Positions 17,162 through 25,492 of a stretch of 64,000 bases of DNA are shown here, in pieces. A program made the position numbers and the translations under genes. Positions within the stretch are counted from its first letter, which is position 1. Every line of letters starts with the position of its first letter. The stretch covers positions 62,001 to 126,000 of the forward strand of contig JAIXWV010000030.1 in assembly GCA_027491115.1 (NCBI GenBank), read 5' to 3'. A model generated the notes under the pieces. It did not search any database and was not told where the DNA came from. It saw nothing but the letters and a program-made list of their open reading frames with translations. The stretch comes from Pseudomonadota bacterium (lineage in GTDB: Bacteria > Bdellovibrionota > UBA1018 > CAIMNF01).

Positions 17162-19147
17162 ATGACCTGGCAAACCTTTGCGTTTTTGATCGTCGCTGGT
17201 ACCGCTTTCACCCTTTCTGGACGTCGCTTCGCCACACTCTACCGCCTGATGAAGGCGCAGACGGGCAAGGCGCCTGAAGTGAAGGACATCGGCAAGCGGG
17301 TGCAAACGGCGATCGTGAACGTATTGGGCCAGAAGGCCGTACTGAAGGACACCTGGATCGGAGTCGCACACACCGCGATTTTCTGGGGATTCCTGGTGAT
17401 CTCACTCGGAACGGTCGAGCAGTTCCTCATGACCTTGCACAGTGGGGCCTCCTTCGAGTTCATCGGAGCGGGGCCCTACTCACTCTTCATCATGAGCCAG
17501 GACTTTTTCACCGGGCTTGTGTTACTCGGAGTGCTCTTCGCAGCCTACCGCCGCTTGGTGCTGCGCCCGAAACACCTGGGACAGTCAAGCGACGCGAACA
17601 ACGTCCTCCTGTTCACCGGCGGGCTGATGGTGTCGATTTTCCTGATGAACGCCTTCCATGTTCTCGGCTCCCATCCGGACTATGAGAGCTCGTTCTTCAT
17701 CTCGAAGAATCTCGCTGCCGCAATGACCGGACTGAATCTCGACGACACCACCTACCACGGGCTTTACACTGCATTCAAATGGATCCACATGCTGTTGGTC
17801 CTCGGTTTTGCGGTTTACATTCCCGGATCGAAGCACTTGCACATCGTGGCAGCCGGTCCGAACACCTTCCTTCGCAAGCTTGAGCGCGAAAAGGGCATGT
17901 CCACCATCAATTTCGAAGACGAGAACCTCACTCAGTACGGTGTCGCAAACATCAACCAAATGAGCTGGAAAGACGCCCTCGATCTTTACTCGTGCACCGA
18001 GTGCGGAAGGTGTCAGTCCCTCTGTCCGGCATGGAACACGGAGAAGCCACTTTCTCCGAAGAATCTGATTGTCGACCTCAAGAAGAACCTCCACACCAAC
18101 AAGCCTGCGATCCTGGAGGGCAAAACCGACCAAGTCACCCACGTGATTGACGAAAAGGTCACCGAAGATGTGATTTGGGCGTGCACTTCCTGCCGCGCCT
18201 GCGAGATCGCTTGTCCCGTGTTCATTGAGCACACCGACAAGATCTACGACATCCGCCGGAACCTGGTCATGATGGAGTCCCGCTTTCCTGCAGAAGTTCA
18301 AGCCGTGTTCAAGAACATGGAAACCAACGGCACACCCTGGGCCTTCAGCCCGTCGGAGCGCGCAAACTGGGCGGAGGGTCTCGAAGTCAAGACCCTCGCC
18401 GAAGCAGGCTCTGCGGCCGACATCGATGTTCTCCTTTGGGTCGGCTGCGCCGGTGCCTATGACGACCGGAACAAAAAAGTACTCCAGTCGTTCGTGAGCT
18501 TGCTCAAGAAGGCTCAAGTGAAGTTCGCCATCCTCGGCACCGAAGAAACCTGCACCGGGGACGCCGCTCGCCGGATCGGGAACGAGTACTTGTTCCAGAC
18601 TTTGGCAAAAACCAACGTCGACACACTCAATCGCTATGAAGTGAAGAAGATCGTGACCGCGTGTCCACACTGCTTCAACACCCTCAAGAACGAGTACAAG
18701 GATCTCGGCGGGAACTACGACGTGGTTCACCACTCCCAATTCATCGCGCAGATGATTTCGAGCGGCAAACTGAAGCCCCAGAAAGCCCTGGATGAGACTG
18801 TGACCTTCCACGACAGCTGCTACCTGGGACGCTGGAACAATGTATATGAACAGCCTCGCGCGGTGCTCGGTTCGATTCCCAAGGTCAACCTGGTGGAGAT
18901 GCGCCAGCATCATGATCAGGGTCTGTGCTGTGGGGCCGGCGGGGGTCGGATGTGGATGGAAGAACATCACGGCACCCGGATCAACGTCGCCCGCTCGGAA
19001 CAAGCGATCGAAACAGGAGCCAAGACCGTGGCCACCTCATGCCCGTTCTGCATCACCATGATCAGCGACGGCATGAAGACCAAGGACATGGCCGACAAGA
19101 TCCAAGTGAAAGACATCGCCGAACTGATCGATTCTTCGACCAACTGA
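17162..19147 (+). CDS. membrane (Fe-S) oxidoreductase, ETF:quinone oxidoreductase type (EMO/EtfD-like)
   Basis: 661 aa that probably passes electrons from ETF to the quinone pool. The N-terminal part (to about 235) has 5-6 membrane helices of the NarI-like heme b type. Two 4Fe-4S motifs follow: CTECGRCQSLCP (from 278) and CTSCRACEIACP (from 341). Two cysteine-rich CCG (DUF224) domains end the protein, with VGCAGAYDD, CPHCFNTLKNEY, HDSCYLGR and CCGAGGGRMW (about 589). This fusion directly after etfBA is the arrangement proposed as ETF:(methyl)menaquinone oxidoreductase. The stop is 2 nt from the stop of the convergent gene. Confidence 0.92.
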   Translation: MTWQTFAFLIVAGTAFTLSGRRFATLYRLMKAQTGKAPEVKDIGKRVQTAIVNVLGQKAVLKDTWIGVAHTAIFWGFLVISLGTVEQFLMTLHSGASFEFIGAGPYSLFIMSQDFFTGLVLLGVLFAAYRRLVLRPKHLGQSSDANNVLLFTGGLMVSIFLMNAFHVLGSHPDYESSFFISKNLAAAMTGLNLDDTTYHGLYTAFKWIHMLLVLGFAVYIPGSKHLHIVAAGPNTFLRKLEREKGMSTINFEDENLTQYGVANINQMSWKDALDLYSCTECGRCQSLCPAWNTEKPLSPKNLIVDLKKNLHTNKPAILEGKTDQVTHVIDEKVTEDVIWACTSCRACEIACPVFIEHTDKIYDIRRNLVMMESRFPAEVQAVFKNMETNGTPWAFSPSERANWAEGLEVKTLAEAGSAADIDVLLWVGCAGAYDDRNKKVLQSFVSLLKKAQVKFAILGTEETCTGDAARRIGNEYLFQTLAKTNVDTLNRYEVKKIVTACPHCFNTLKNEYKDLGGNYDVVHHSQFIAQMISSGKLKPQKALDETVTFHDSCYLGRWNNVYEQPRAVLGSIPKVNLVEMRQHHDQGLCCGAGGGRMWMEEHHGTRINVARSEQAIETGAKTVATSCPFCITMISDGMKTKDMADKIQVKDIAELIDSSTN

Positions 19148-19149
19148 GT

Positions 19150-19719
19150 TCAGTTCGACAGATTTTTTGCAATATCGACAATATCGGGACCGACCCGGGA
19201 GATTCGCTCTGCGACTCCCGGGGCCCACTGGCCCTTGTTTCTTGCTAGCGCTGCATAGCAAACTGCCCGACTGGCCGGCATGAGGTTTTCATCGGCAGCA
19301 CAGCTTGCGTAAAAGACCGAGGCTGATTTGAACTCTTCGGGTCTGCGCTCGAGATACTCTGCAAGGTCTCCGAGAGCCTGCCCTGCTCGGATCAATTCCG
19401 GCCCGACGTGGTGTGCGGCCTCATCATCCGCAGGTTTCAATTCCGTTTTCTTTGGCAATGTCGCTTGGACCGCCCGAATCACCGTCTGGAGATCCTCAGT
19501 CCCTGGATCAACCGGAGGTTCTCCAGCTGGAGCCATGGGCGCACCCCCTAACACGGAATTCCCCGTTTTCGAGATCACCGTGAGCGGGGTAGAACCGGGC
19601 GAAGCGACAAGGGGAATATCGAGCCCCGCACCCGTCCCGGAACTGCTCGGCACGCGGATCCACCACATCCCGAGAGCGATCAGCGCCAAGGTCACGATGA
19701 GCAGGAATGAACGCTTCAC
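19150..19719 (-). CDS. membrane-anchored or secreted protein of unknown function
   Basis: 189 aa with an N-terminal hydrophobic segment (residues 4-20, SFLLIVTLALIALGMWW) followed by a Gly/Pro/Ser-rich linker (about 25-75) and a helical C-terminal domain (about 78-189) with two cysteines (C140, C153). I recognise no family. Its start overlaps the stop of the upstream RHH gene (ATGA, 19716-19719), so the two are co-translated. It converges on the Fe-S oxidoreductase gene with 2 nt between stops. Confidence 0.7.
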   Translation of the reverse strand: MKRSFLLIVTLALIALGMWWIRVPSSSGTGAGLDIPLVASPGSTPLTVISKTGNSVLGGAPMAPAGEPPVDPGTEDLQTVIRAVQATLPKKTELKPADDEAAHHVGPELIRAGQALGDLAEYLERRPEEFKSASVFYASCAADENLMPASRAVCYAALARNKGQWAPGVAERISRVGPDIVDIAKNLSN

Positions 19720-19898
19720 TTTTTGCGCGGGAGGAAGTCTGAATGGACCGCAATGAACCGCTTGATGGCAACATTGATGATTTCGGATTCACCGTAACGA
19801 GTGAATTCGACCATTTGCTTGAGTGTTTCAGCGACCTCTTTCTCCAGTTGAATCTGGAGGGTGGTGGTCGTCCCTTTCAATACATAGTCCTCTTTCAT
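19716..19898 (-). CDS. small ribbon-helix-helix-like protein (60 aa)
   Basis: The pattern TTTLQIQLEKEVAETLKQMV followed by GESEIINVAIKRFI fits the ribbon-helix-helix (CopG/MetJ-type) fold: a beta strand, a helix, a turn with a small residue and a second helix. Such proteins bind DNA as dimers, often repressing their own operon. There is no Shine-Dalgarno sequence, but a good promoter ends 9 nt before the ATG, predicting a leaderless mRNA. The stop overlaps the start of the membrane-protein gene. An antitoxin-like arrangement is possible, but the partner does not look like a known toxin. Confidence 0.7.
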   Translation of the reverse strand: MKEDYVLKGTTTTLQIQLEKEVAETLKQMVEFTRYGESEIINVAIKRFIAVHSDFLPRKK

Positions 19899-19907
19899 AG
19901 TAGGGGC

Positions 19908-19936
19908 AGATTAAGGGGATCTGAGCGGGGGGTCAA
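19908..19936 (-). promoter_or_regulatory. promoter of the RHH operon, predicted leaderless
   Basis: On the minus strand: -35 TTGACC (19931-19936), exactly 17 bp, -10 TAATCT (19908-19913). Only 9 nt separate the -10 from the ATG at 19898, so the transcript would start at or within a few nt of the start codon. Confidence 0.6.
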
Positions 19937-20073
19937 CGGGATTCATTGAGTGTACAAACCCTCTACAGTTTCGAGGCTTGATGCACAGCACACCAAGCAA
20001 AACCCGCATGATTTCAAGACTGATACTTGGCCCCGGTCTTGCTTTTCTTTGGGGTGAGAGAGAGGGAGATCCC

Positions 20074-21534
20074 ATGATGTTGAGTGCTTTCCGTTTCATG
20101 ATGTTGGTGTCGTTATTGTTGCCGGTTCGTGGCGTCCAAGCTGGAATTCTCGAAACTGAGAGCTCCGGAGCCGCCCCGAGCCCCACCGCCACCCCCCTTC
20201 CCCAACCCGTCCATCATGAGCTCGACCCAACCGAGTACGACACTGCCGGAATCGGCGTTCGGTTCCAGGGAGAAAAAATATTGATCACTGGAAGGATCCC
20301 ACAGGAGTGTGCCATCGGACTCCGACTGATTGACGTGAAAAAGATCGTCTCGGAAGAGCCACCCGCCGGCATGAACAGCATTGAGGATTTAAATCGCCAC
20401 GCCAGCCGCGTGGGCGTTCGTCTCCGATATACCTCTCAGGACGGAAAGCACCCGAATCTTTCATCATGTATCAGCGCCTCCACCGATGTGCGCATTGATC
20501 TTGAATCCCGATCGGATCTTTCTCGCTCGGTACTCAATGGAGGAGAAATCGCACTCGGGGGCGTTTTGACGACATCGAACGAGGTGGTCGCATTGAAGTC
20601 AGTTGCCCAATCCCGAAGCCATCAGTCCCTGGTCAAGCAACTCGAGGATCGTGATTGTGCCTCGTGTAACGCCGACTCCCGCTCGATCCAACGTCGTCTC
20701 GACGAACTTGCCTCGCTGGACTTCCCCTGGGTGAAACCCCTCATGTCTTCTTTGCTCGAGTCTGCAATAGCAGCCACCCGCGCTTCGATCAAGAGCGCCC
20801 AGACTCTCACCGCGCTGGAAGGCACGATCGGTGATCTTGAATCTTATGCCGTATTGGCGGACAAGCTCGGGATTGAGGCGGAAAAGAAGGGCGCTTTGCT
20901 TCATTCCGTCGGCGAAGCTTATACCGAGACACTGACGAAAAACCAAGAGATTGCCAAAGCCGGCGCCAGCTCCAAGGGACTCAAACAAGAGGGCCGTCAC
21001 GCGGACTTCATGGCACGGACCTACCGGAGCATGTCGAAGCTTCCCGGAATCGAGAAGGAACAGCGCGAGTCCCTGCTTCAGCTGGCCAAAGAGCACGAAA
21101 AGGGTGGATCCATGCGTCTCGACTTCATTTCCGGTCTGAATCCGGCTCATCACGAGGTCCGGAACGCCCTCAATGAAGGACAAGCCGATTTGATGAAGCT
21201 CGCCCGAGACGCCCAGATCGCCTGCTCCCGGATCATGAAGCCTGAGGACATGGTGAAGTGTGGTCAAGCCAGGCAGGCTTATCAGGTGAAGCTCGGCAAC
21301 CTCCAAATGCTTCAACACAGATGGATCGATGGACAGCGGGCACAATTCCAAGGCACCGGGATCAAGGCCGCTGGGGCGCCCGCTGCTCTCGCGCCAGCCA
21401 ACGGTCTCCAGGTTTACAATTCCTTCGGCGGACCTTCCACTTTCGGAAACATTCCCTCTGTTCCGATGAATCCTTCGAGTTACTCCGGTGCTGCGATACC
21501 CACCGCACCCGGAATGCCTGCATTTGGTAATTGA
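20074..21534 (+). CDS. secreted helical protein of unknown function
   Basis: 486 aa. The chosen ATG 20074 gives a signal peptide (MLSAFRFMMLVSLLLPVRGVQA, residues 2-23) and has GAGGGAG 6-8 nt upstream; an ATG further upstream at 19981 would bury the signal peptide. After a Pro-rich linker there is a small domain (about 50-165) with two Cys, then a long helical, possibly coiled-coil region (about 190-440) containing CASC and two more Cys. The last 70 residues are Ala/Pro/Gly/Ser-rich low complexity. No family recognised; periplasmic or surface location is inferred. Confidence 0.75.
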   Translation: MMLSAFRFMMLVSLLLPVRGVQAGILETESSGAAPSPTATPLPQPVHHELDPTEYDTAGIGVRFQGEKILITGRIPQECAIGLRLIDVKKIVSEEPPAGMNSIEDLNRHASRVGVRLRYTSQDGKHPNLSSCISASTDVRIDLESRSDLSRSVLNGGEIALGGVLTTSNEVVALKSVAQSRSHQSLVKQLEDRDCASCNADSRSIQRRLDELASLDFPWVKPLMSSLLESAIAATRASIKSAQTLTALEGTIGDLESYAVLADKLGIEAEKKGALLHSVGEAYTETLTKNQEIAKAGASSKGLKQEGRHADFMARTYRSMSKLPGIEKEQRESLLQLAKEHEKGGSMRLDFISGLNPAHHEVRNALNEGQADLMKLARDAQIACSRIMKPEDMVKCGQARQAYQVKLGNLQMLQHRWIDGQRAQFQGTGIKAAGAPAALAPANGLQVYNSFGGPSTFGNIPSVPMNPSSYSGAAIPTAPGMPAFGN

Positions 21535-21543
21535 ATTTTCCGG

Positions 21544-21572
21544 TTGACCTTGATCCGGGTTGTCGTTATCCC
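21544..21572 (+). promoter_or_regulatory. candidate promoter of the cold-shock gene
   Basis: TTGACC (21544-21549), 17 bp, TATCCC (21567-21572). It would give a leader of about 40 nt before the ATG, short for a cold-shock mRNA. Only the -35 is strong. Confidence 0.4.
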
Positions 21573-21619
21573 TATTAGTACCAACAACATGTTGCTTCCA
21601 CAGCAGTGAAAGGGGATTT

Positions 21620-21841
21620 ATGGCAACTCAGATTAAAGGCACCGTGAAATGGTTCAACGACGCAAAAGGTTACGGCTTCGTATTGGCCGAATCTGTCAAT
21701 GAAGACATCTTTGTTCACTTCAAACAGATCCAAGGCGATGGATTCAAGACCCTCTCCGAAGGTCAAGAAGTCACCTTCGAATTGGGTGCCGGCCAAAACG
21801 GCAAGCCCCAGGCATTCAATGTGACCAAGTTCGACAACTGA
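21620..21841 (+). CDS. cold-shock domain protein (CspA family)
   Basis: A 73-aa single cold-shock domain that binds single-stranded RNA/DNA and melts RNA structure. RNP1 is KGYGFV (16-21) and RNP2 is DIFVHF (29-34), both with the aromatic residues needed for base stacking; the protein opens [27 protein letters not shown] lies 6-7 nt upstream of ATG 21620; the frame extends further 5' but that part is not CSP-like. A perfect terminator follows 20 bp after the stop, so it is a single-gene unit. Confidence 0.97.
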   Translation: MATQIKGTVKWFNDAKGYGFVLAESVNEDIFVHFKQIQGDGFKTLSEGQEVTFELGAGQNGKPQAFNVTKFDN

Positions 21842-21861
21842 GCTCGTACATCTTGATGAGA

Positions 21862-21893
21862 ACCCCCGATCGGGCGACCGGTCGGGGGTTTTT
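21862..21893 (+). terminator. intrinsic terminator after the cold-shock gene
   Basis: ACCCCCGATCGG (21862-21873), GNRA-type loop GCGA, CCGGTCGGGGGT (21878-21889) with one G-T wobble, then TTTTT. The 12-bp stem is among the strongest in the window. Its last base touches the stop of the convergent ALDH-like gene at 21893. Confidence 0.92.
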
Positions 21894-23269
21894 CATTTTA
21901 AATGGCGCCTCATCAGCTGAAGGGGCGCTTCGGCTCCCAAAAGTGCATGATTCCCGTTCCGCTTTCGATAATGGATGGACACCGACGGGTCGGCACTCAA
22001 TACCGGGGCATCTCTCATCACCCTTGAAAAAGGGATCTCGACCGGATCAGGAAGGCTCCCGCCCCTCAGGGAGCATGTGTGTGCATGATTGAGTGAGGCC
22101 AGAAGCGAGAGCAAGTGTGCAGGATCACGGTAAGGAAGGATCGAAAGCATCGGTGCCAAGATCTCTGTCTGCAGAACCACGCTCTTTTTGAGATCTTCGG
22201 CACTCAACTCGGGGTACAAAGCCAAGGTAGGCGCAACACACCAGGATTTTTCGGAACCGGGCAAGGGCTTTCCGCGCATGACGACCGAGGCCCCCTCACG
22301 CTCGGAGATCCCGATGAACTTCAGGTAACGATCAAGACGGGAAGGGTCCTGGAGCGGCCCCATCCAAGCGCCTTCGCGCGGATCACCGACCTTGAATACA
22401 CGGGAGAGCCCATGGATCCGCTCCACCACCGAATCGCAACGGTGTGCCGGCAGAAAAAGAATTGAGACACTCTTGCAGTCTTGTCCTGCGCCCGAGAACA
22501 CATCCACCATCAGATCAGCGCAGGCCTGATCCAGGCCCTGATCATCTGCTGTTTCACCGAGAACCGTGACATTTTTATTCCCCAAGTGCAGGAGTACCTC
22601 TTTAGCCGGACGAGAGAGCGTATCCTGACGAACCCGCATGCCATTTTCGAAGGTACCCATGAAAATCACGGTTTCGACCCCCTCGTGACAAGCCAGTCGT
22701 CGTCCGACCTCGCGATCTCCAAGCAAGCATTGGACTGCGGCGAAATCCGGACCGGAGGATCTGACTTTTTCCACCATGCGGTGGACCGTGATCGAGGCAT
22801 TCTCGGACGGCTTCAAAATCACTGGGTTTCCGCCGATCCAGGCCGCAAGCATGAATTGCACCGAGTGAAACAAAGGCCAGGAAGAGGAAAGCAAAACGAC
22901 CGTGCATCCGCGGGGCTCCCGGTCGGAGAAACCACGGTTCGATTCATCCCCTCCCTGAATCCAAACAGTCACCACCCGTTCCAGAGCCGTCCACTCTCTT
23001 TCAACATCTTCTCGAGAGCGCCCTTGCTCGATGGATAACAACCCAATCAACTCGGTACGTGAAGACTGGATTTTTTCCCATGCGAACACAACTCGATCGT
23101 GGCTTCCAGAAAATACAACTCCCGATCCACGAACGGCCAGTTCGATCTCGGCAAAAGAGGACCCCACCCGCGCCAGGACCGTCTCGGGCCTCGTCGGATC
23201 ACGCTGAGCCCACGATGAAGTGGAGACTCCATCAAATGGACAGTTCAACAAGCTCCTCAACTCAGTCAC
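21893..23269 (-). CDS. aldehyde dehydrogenase-fold protein with altered active site
   Basis: 458 aa of the ALDH superfamily, loosely like the AstD subgroup. The NAD-site lysine is kept in ILKPSENAS (about 151-159), a Rossmann turn resembling FTGS is FMGTFENG (203-210), and the catalytic cysteine is present in GAGQDCKS (Cys265). However, the general-base Glu of the usual ELGGKN motif is His (LLHLGNKN, H228), and the oxyanion Asn of the PWNFP loop is missing (SSSWPLF, about 128-134). It may be a divergent enzyme or a pseudoenzyme. It sits 6 nt downstream of an M20-fold gene that also lacks its catalytic ligands, implying a shared unusual role. Confidence 0.82.
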   Translation of the reverse strand: MTELRSLLNCPFDGVSTSSWAQRDPTRPETVLARVGSSFAEIELAVRGSGVVFSGSHDRVVFAWEKIQSSRTELIGLLSIEQGRSREDVEREWTALERVVTVWIQGGDESNRGFSDREPRGCTVVLLSSSWPLFHSVQFMLAAWIGGNPVILKPSENASITVHRMVEKVRSSGPDFAAVQCLLGDREVGRRLACHEGVETVIFMGTFENGMRVRQDTLSRPAKEVLLHLGNKNVTVLGETADDQGLDQACADLMVDVFSGAGQDCKSVSILFLPAHRCDSVVERIHGLSRVFKVGDPREGAWMGPLQDPSRLDRYLKFIGISEREGASVVMRGKPLPGSEKSWCVAPTLALYPELSAEDLKKSVVLQTEILAPMLSILPYRDPAHLLSLLASLNHAHTCSLRGGSLPDPVEIPFSRVMRDAPVLSADPSVSIHYRKRNGNHALLGAEAPLQLMRRHLK

Positions 23270-23275
23270 GACGAC

Positions 23276-24721
23276 TCACCCCTTGCTGAGAGTAGTCATG
23301 AGCTCACGGTAGACTTCGATGCCTTTTTCGAGCTCCGACCATGAAATGGACTCGTTCGGTCCCTTCGGTAAGCTTTGAACCGATCCAACCCCCTGTACCG
23401 TTACAGGGAATTTTGACTTATGAAACCATCCCGCATCACTCAGATAGTTCGAGTTCACAGTCTCGAGCGAACCTTCAGAGAGGACTCCTTGGACGAGATA
23501 GTCACGAAGCAAGCTGAAGTGGAAAGTGGAATACTTTGACGCCACACGCTTCAATGTCTGCCTCCAGATTTCCTCCACTTGGGCGGCCGGATGGTCGGGC
23601 AAAAAGCGGAGCTCGAAACTCACCGCAAGCTTTCCGCTGGACTTCATCCTCACTCGCGTGAGGGATCCGACATTGAGCGGTGGCTGGAAAGCCCGATTGG
23701 GAACGCGGTTCAGCTCATCGATGAATTTCTTCCATTCATATTCGAGCTCGAGAATGACTTCGATCATTTCACCCGGAATGAATCGGGTTCCACCTTCTGA
23801 AATTCCGAGGAAATCAACCCTGAAAAACCGGGATACTTCGTCGCCACCGATTTTTTGTTTCAGGAACTGCTTGAAATCTTCGAACTGGAACGCAGTGAGA
23901 GAAATCTGTGCGCGCGCGAGGTCTGGGTGTGTTCCGGAGGCACCCTTCGCTTCGAGTGCCGACCATTGAAAGTCAAATCCACGTTCCGCAGCCTCAAGCA
24001 TCAGATCCATGAGGAGATCGAATGCGTTGATAGCGTTTTCAGGCGTAGCGAAATCAACACTCAGCCCGTATGCCGTGATGTTGATTGACCGGTTGTATCC
24101 GCGGGAGTCCCGCTCCTTGATGGCCGCCTCGAGATCAATGGTAAAGGACACCTGACCCGGTGCTTGCTTGACCGCCCTGAGCCCTGTTGGTGCGAAAGAG
24201 TAGACTTCTTTTGGATTCACGGCCAGGGACTCGATCAGGAAGCGAGATCCCATCATTCCATAGTGCGAAGCGCAGGCACCGACTAGATAAAGAGGGCTCT
24301 TGTGACGCTTGTCCACTAAATCGACCGCCGCAAAAACCCGGCAAAGGAAGTCGAGCTTCCCCTGCACCGCGCCTGCTCCGACAATTCCGAAGTCATCCAA
24401 TACCGGGGCCTGAGGATTCCCCTGAGTGACGGTCCAGAGATGGGGCAGATTTCCGGTGGTGACATCAATTGGATTGATGAACAAAACCCCTCTGCGGGTG
24501 GTTCGATCGACCAAGTGGTCAGACGTGAATCCGATGATGTTGCTTTGTCGCTTGGACAGTCCGTCAACCGAGTGATTCACGGGCTGGAGGTGGGTCTTGA
24601 ATCCATAGTCGTGCATCATCGACTGGAGATAACGCGCAAGCTCTTCGTTTCCGGTCTCTGCGTGCGACGGAATGCTCAGGATGCGCTTGGCGTGCTCTTT
24701 AAACTTCTGGAAACTCAGCAT
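23276..24721 (-). CDS. M20-peptidase-fold protein lacking metal ligands
   Basis: 481 aa from ATG 24721. The overall pattern is M20/M28-like: an N-terminal segment with IPSHAETGNEELARYLQSMM, a central dimerisation domain and a closing segment with KGPNES. Each metal-binding site is altered: the GHxD motif is NPID, the GRGxxDMKG region is GAGAVQGKL, the DEExG region is CASHYGMMG, and the terminal AHxPNE is PKGPNE. Zinc-dependent hydrolysis therefore looks lost. A TTG at 24739 extends the frame, but ATG 24721 fits the family better. First gene of a two-gene unit with the ALDH-like gene; the promoter region is shared with the divergent BatE-like gene. Confidence 0.75.
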   Translation of the reverse strand: MLSFQKFKEHAKRILSIPSHAETGNEELARYLQSMMHDYGFKTHLQPVNHSVDGLSKRQSNIIGFTSDHLVDRTTRRGVLFINPIDVTTGNLPHLWTVTQGNPQAPVLDDFGIVGAGAVQGKLDFLCRVFAAVDLVDKRHKSPLYLVGACASHYGMMGSRFLIESLAVNPKEVYSFAPTGLRAVKQAPGQVSFTIDLEAAIKERDSRGYNRSINITAYGLSVDFATPENAINAFDLLMDLMLEAAERGFDFQWSALEAKGASGTHPDLARAQISLTAFQFEDFKQFLKQKIGGDEVSRFFRVDFLGISEGGTRFIPGEMIEVILELEYEWKKFIDELNRVPNRAFQPPLNVGSLTRVRMKSSGKLAVSFELRFLPDHPAAQVEEIWRQTLKRVASKYSTFHFSLLRDYLVQGVLSEGSLETVNSNYLSDAGWFHKSKFPVTVQGVGSVQSLPKGPNESISWSELEKGIEVYRELMTTLSKG

Positions 24722-24729
24722 CTTGTTTT

Positions 24730-24758
24730 TGAATATCAAATACTTATTTTTGTTGCAA
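24730..24758 (-). promoter_or_regulatory. candidate minus-strand promoter of the M20-like gene
   Basis: -35 TTGCAA (24753-24758), 17 bp, -10 TATTCA (24730-24735), 8 nt before ATG 24721. The palindromic TTGCAA also serves as the -35 of the divergent promoter, so the two genes may compete for RNA polymerase. The -10 match is modest. Confidence 0.35.
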
Positions 24759-24782
24759 CGGAAGAGGGGGCTTCGTTACATT
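24753..24782 (+). promoter_or_regulatory. candidate plus-strand promoter of the BatE-like gene
   Basis: -35 TTGCAA (24753-24758), 18 bp, -10 TACATT (24777-24782), 8 nt before ATG 24791. There is no Shine-Dalgarno sequence in the usual position, so a leaderless transcript is predicted. Confidence 0.4.
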
Positions 24783-24790
24783 TAGCGGGA

Positions 24791-25486
24791 ATGAACGAGG
24801 TAGCCCAGCTTGCCGCTTCCGGTCAGCTCAAAGAGGCGGTGGAAGTTCTGAAAAGGAACCCCACCTATGACGCAACCTATTTTTACAACCTCGGCATCCT
24901 TCATGGCCGGATGGAGCAGCCCGGTCTTGCGGTTGCATACCTCGAAAAGGCGAACCGCGAAAAGCCCCACGATCCCGAGATTCAGAACAGCCTGCGCGTT
25001 GCGCGCGAGTCCCTCAAACAAACACTGATCCGTAACGGTAGCGAGGGGGCAATCGACGGCTGCTCGACGCCACTGGAGGGGTTTGCCGACAGGATCCGTG
25101 GAGAAGAAATTCTTGGCGTGATTGGTCTGATCACCCTCAGCGTTTCCTTGCTGTGGATCCGCGCCTATTTGAAAACCCGCAATCTCACCAAAACCCTTCT
25201 GAAACCTTCTGGCTGGTTCGGCGCCCTCGCGCTCGTCCTCGGTTTCGCCTTCTACGGGGTTTATCAGGCAGGTAGCGCAAATCCACCTGCCGTTCTCGTC
25301 TCAAAACAGCAGTTGCGCAGCGGGCCCGGAATGAACTTCCCCGAGATCGGTTCGATCGAGATCGGAATCAAAGTGCGGATCATCGGGGATCCGGCCACGG
25401 TCAATGAGCGTGAGATCTGGCAGAAGGTCCGCTACAGTCCGAATCAAACTGCCTGGATTCCCCTGTCCAGTATATTGCCCCTATAG
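24791..25486 (+). CDS. BatE-like TPR, membrane and SH3b-domain protein
   Basis: 231 aa. Tetratricopeptide-like helices cover residues about 1-80 (YNLGILHGRMEQPGLAVAYLEKA). Two membrane segments (about 106-122 and 138-160) follow, and an SH3b-like domain ends the protein (about 168-231, with LRSGPGMNFPEIGSI and WQKVRY). This TPR-membrane-SH3 order is that of BatE, completing the Bat set found 10 kb upstream, although here it lies with bamD. ATG 24791 is the only reasonable start. It is followed after 6 nt by bamD. Confidence 0.75.
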   Translation: MNEVAQLAASGQLKEAVEVLKRNPTYDATYFYNLGILHGRMEQPGLAVAYLEKANREKPHDPEIQNSLRVARESLKQTLIRNGSEGAIDGCSTPLEGFADRIRGEEILGVIGLITLSVSLLWIRAYLKTRNLTKTLLKPSGWFGALALVLGFAFYGVYQAGSANPPAVLVSKQQLRSGPGMNFPEIGSIEIGIKVRIIGDPATVNEREIWQKVRYSPNQTAWIPLSSILPL

Positions 25487-25492
25487 GAGTTC

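Noticed and set aside
15518-17371. 617-codon minus-strand frame across etfB-etfA
   Set aside because: Antisense to two conserved ETF genes; rich in His, Arg and Cys as expected for a complement-frame shadow of GC-rich coding DNA.
17585-19003. 472-codon minus-strand frame over the Fe-S oxidoreductase
   Set aside because: The opposite strand has four conserved Cys motifs; this frame shows no family features.
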